DNA from: Lachnospiraceae bacterium
GTDB lineage: Bacteria > Bacillota > Clostridia > Lachnospirales > Lachnospiraceae
DNA: 35,035 nucleotides
NCBI GenBank assembly: GCA_029067805.1
Contig: JAIEDW010000258.1
Coordinates: 1-35,035, forward strand
Direction of reading: 5' to 3'
Below, one piece after another: positions 34,864-35,035 of this stretch; position 1 is the stretch's first letter, and each line of letters starts with the position of its first letter. Under the pieces are notes generated by a model. The model was not told where the DNA came from and made no database searches. It saw only the letters and a list, made by a program, of their open reading frames with translations. Position numbers and translations under genes: made by a program.

Positions 34864-35035
34864 ATGTTAAATGAAGAAAGAATTAAATTAATGACCAAAA
34901 TGGCATGCTATGAGGCGCATGAGGGCAAAAAAAATGTAGCGATCGGAAGCTATTTTCGAGGGGATTATATTGCCTTACAGGTGATTAAATCGATGATAAA
35001 CGCTACGATTGCTTTCTGTATCCTGTTTGGCTTGT
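34864..35035 (+). CDS. membrane protein of unknown function (3' partial)
   Basis: Opens with ATG 34864 after AGAGGG and runs off the right edge after 57 codons. Visible: a basic cytoplasmic start (MLNEERIKLMTKMACYEAHE), YFRGDYIALQVIKS, then the beginning of a hydrophobic helix (MINATIAFCILFGL). I do not recognise a named family. It starts 24 bases after yvyF and so is probably cotranscribed; in Bacillus the corresponding position holds flgM, which this is not. Confidence 0.7.
   Translation, partial: MLNEERIKLMTKMACYEAHEGKKNVAIGSYFRGDYIALQVIKSMINATIAFCILFGL

Overview
The window looks like a chromosome segment of a motile, spore-forming, anaerobic Firmicute, most likely a Lachnospiraceae-type Clostridium. 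This is inferred from gene content and order, not from a database search. Low-GC Firmicute signatures include the mbl–flhO–flhP order, comF–yvyF, yjfB, spore dipicolinate synthase (dpaA/dpaB), cvfB, ftsEX next to a C-terminal processing protease, AGGAG-type ribosome binding sites, and promoter-like sites resembling sigma-A, sigma-D and sigma-K consensus.

Layout. (1) 1–10.47 kb, all + strand: an AT-rich accessory locus for a surface glycan. It holds a CitC-like nucleotidyltransferase (5' end outside the window), two GT2 glycosyltransferases, a 779-residue four-part protein ending in a TagD-like cytidylyltransferase, a capsular-polysaccharide-type glycosyltransferase and two TIM-barrel sugar isomerase-like proteins. 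Five of these seven carry what looks like the same ~90-residue Rossmann-like module, placed N-terminally, internally or C-terminally. (2) 10.5–13.9 kb, − strand: dpaA–dpaB–asnB, probably one operon, with a sigma-K-like promoter in front of dpaA. (3) 14.0–15.35 kb, +: a Nudix hydrolase and CvfB, closed by a perfect bidirectional terminator. (4) yjfB (−), with a sigma-D-like promoter. (5) 15.8–21.2 kb, +: a CdaR/PucR-type regulator, ftsE, ftsX, a coiled-coil M23 murein hydrolase and an S41 protease, which form a septal wall-remodelling group. (6) 21.2–23.0 kb, −: a B12-binding-type radical SAM protein. (7) 23.1–28.0 kb, +: uvrB–uvrA. (8) 28.0–35.0 kb, +: mbl and flagellar rod genes flhO, flhP and a flgJ-type rod-binding gene, then recD2, comF, yvyF and the start of a membrane protein cut by the window edge.

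Regions 3–8 are ordinary conserved chromosome. The unusual biology is in region 1: shared modules, a fused putative nucleotide-sugar/kinase protein, and a pair of isomerases in which one partner has lost its metal ligands. The sporulation operon containing asnB and the candidate sigma-D/sigma-A control of mbl plus rod genes are also worth a look.

No tRNA, rRNA, CRISPR array, insertion sequence or phage gene was seen. No gene-free stretch exceeds 300 bases; the longest is the ~230-base leader of mbl, which holds two promoter-like sites and a small hairpin.
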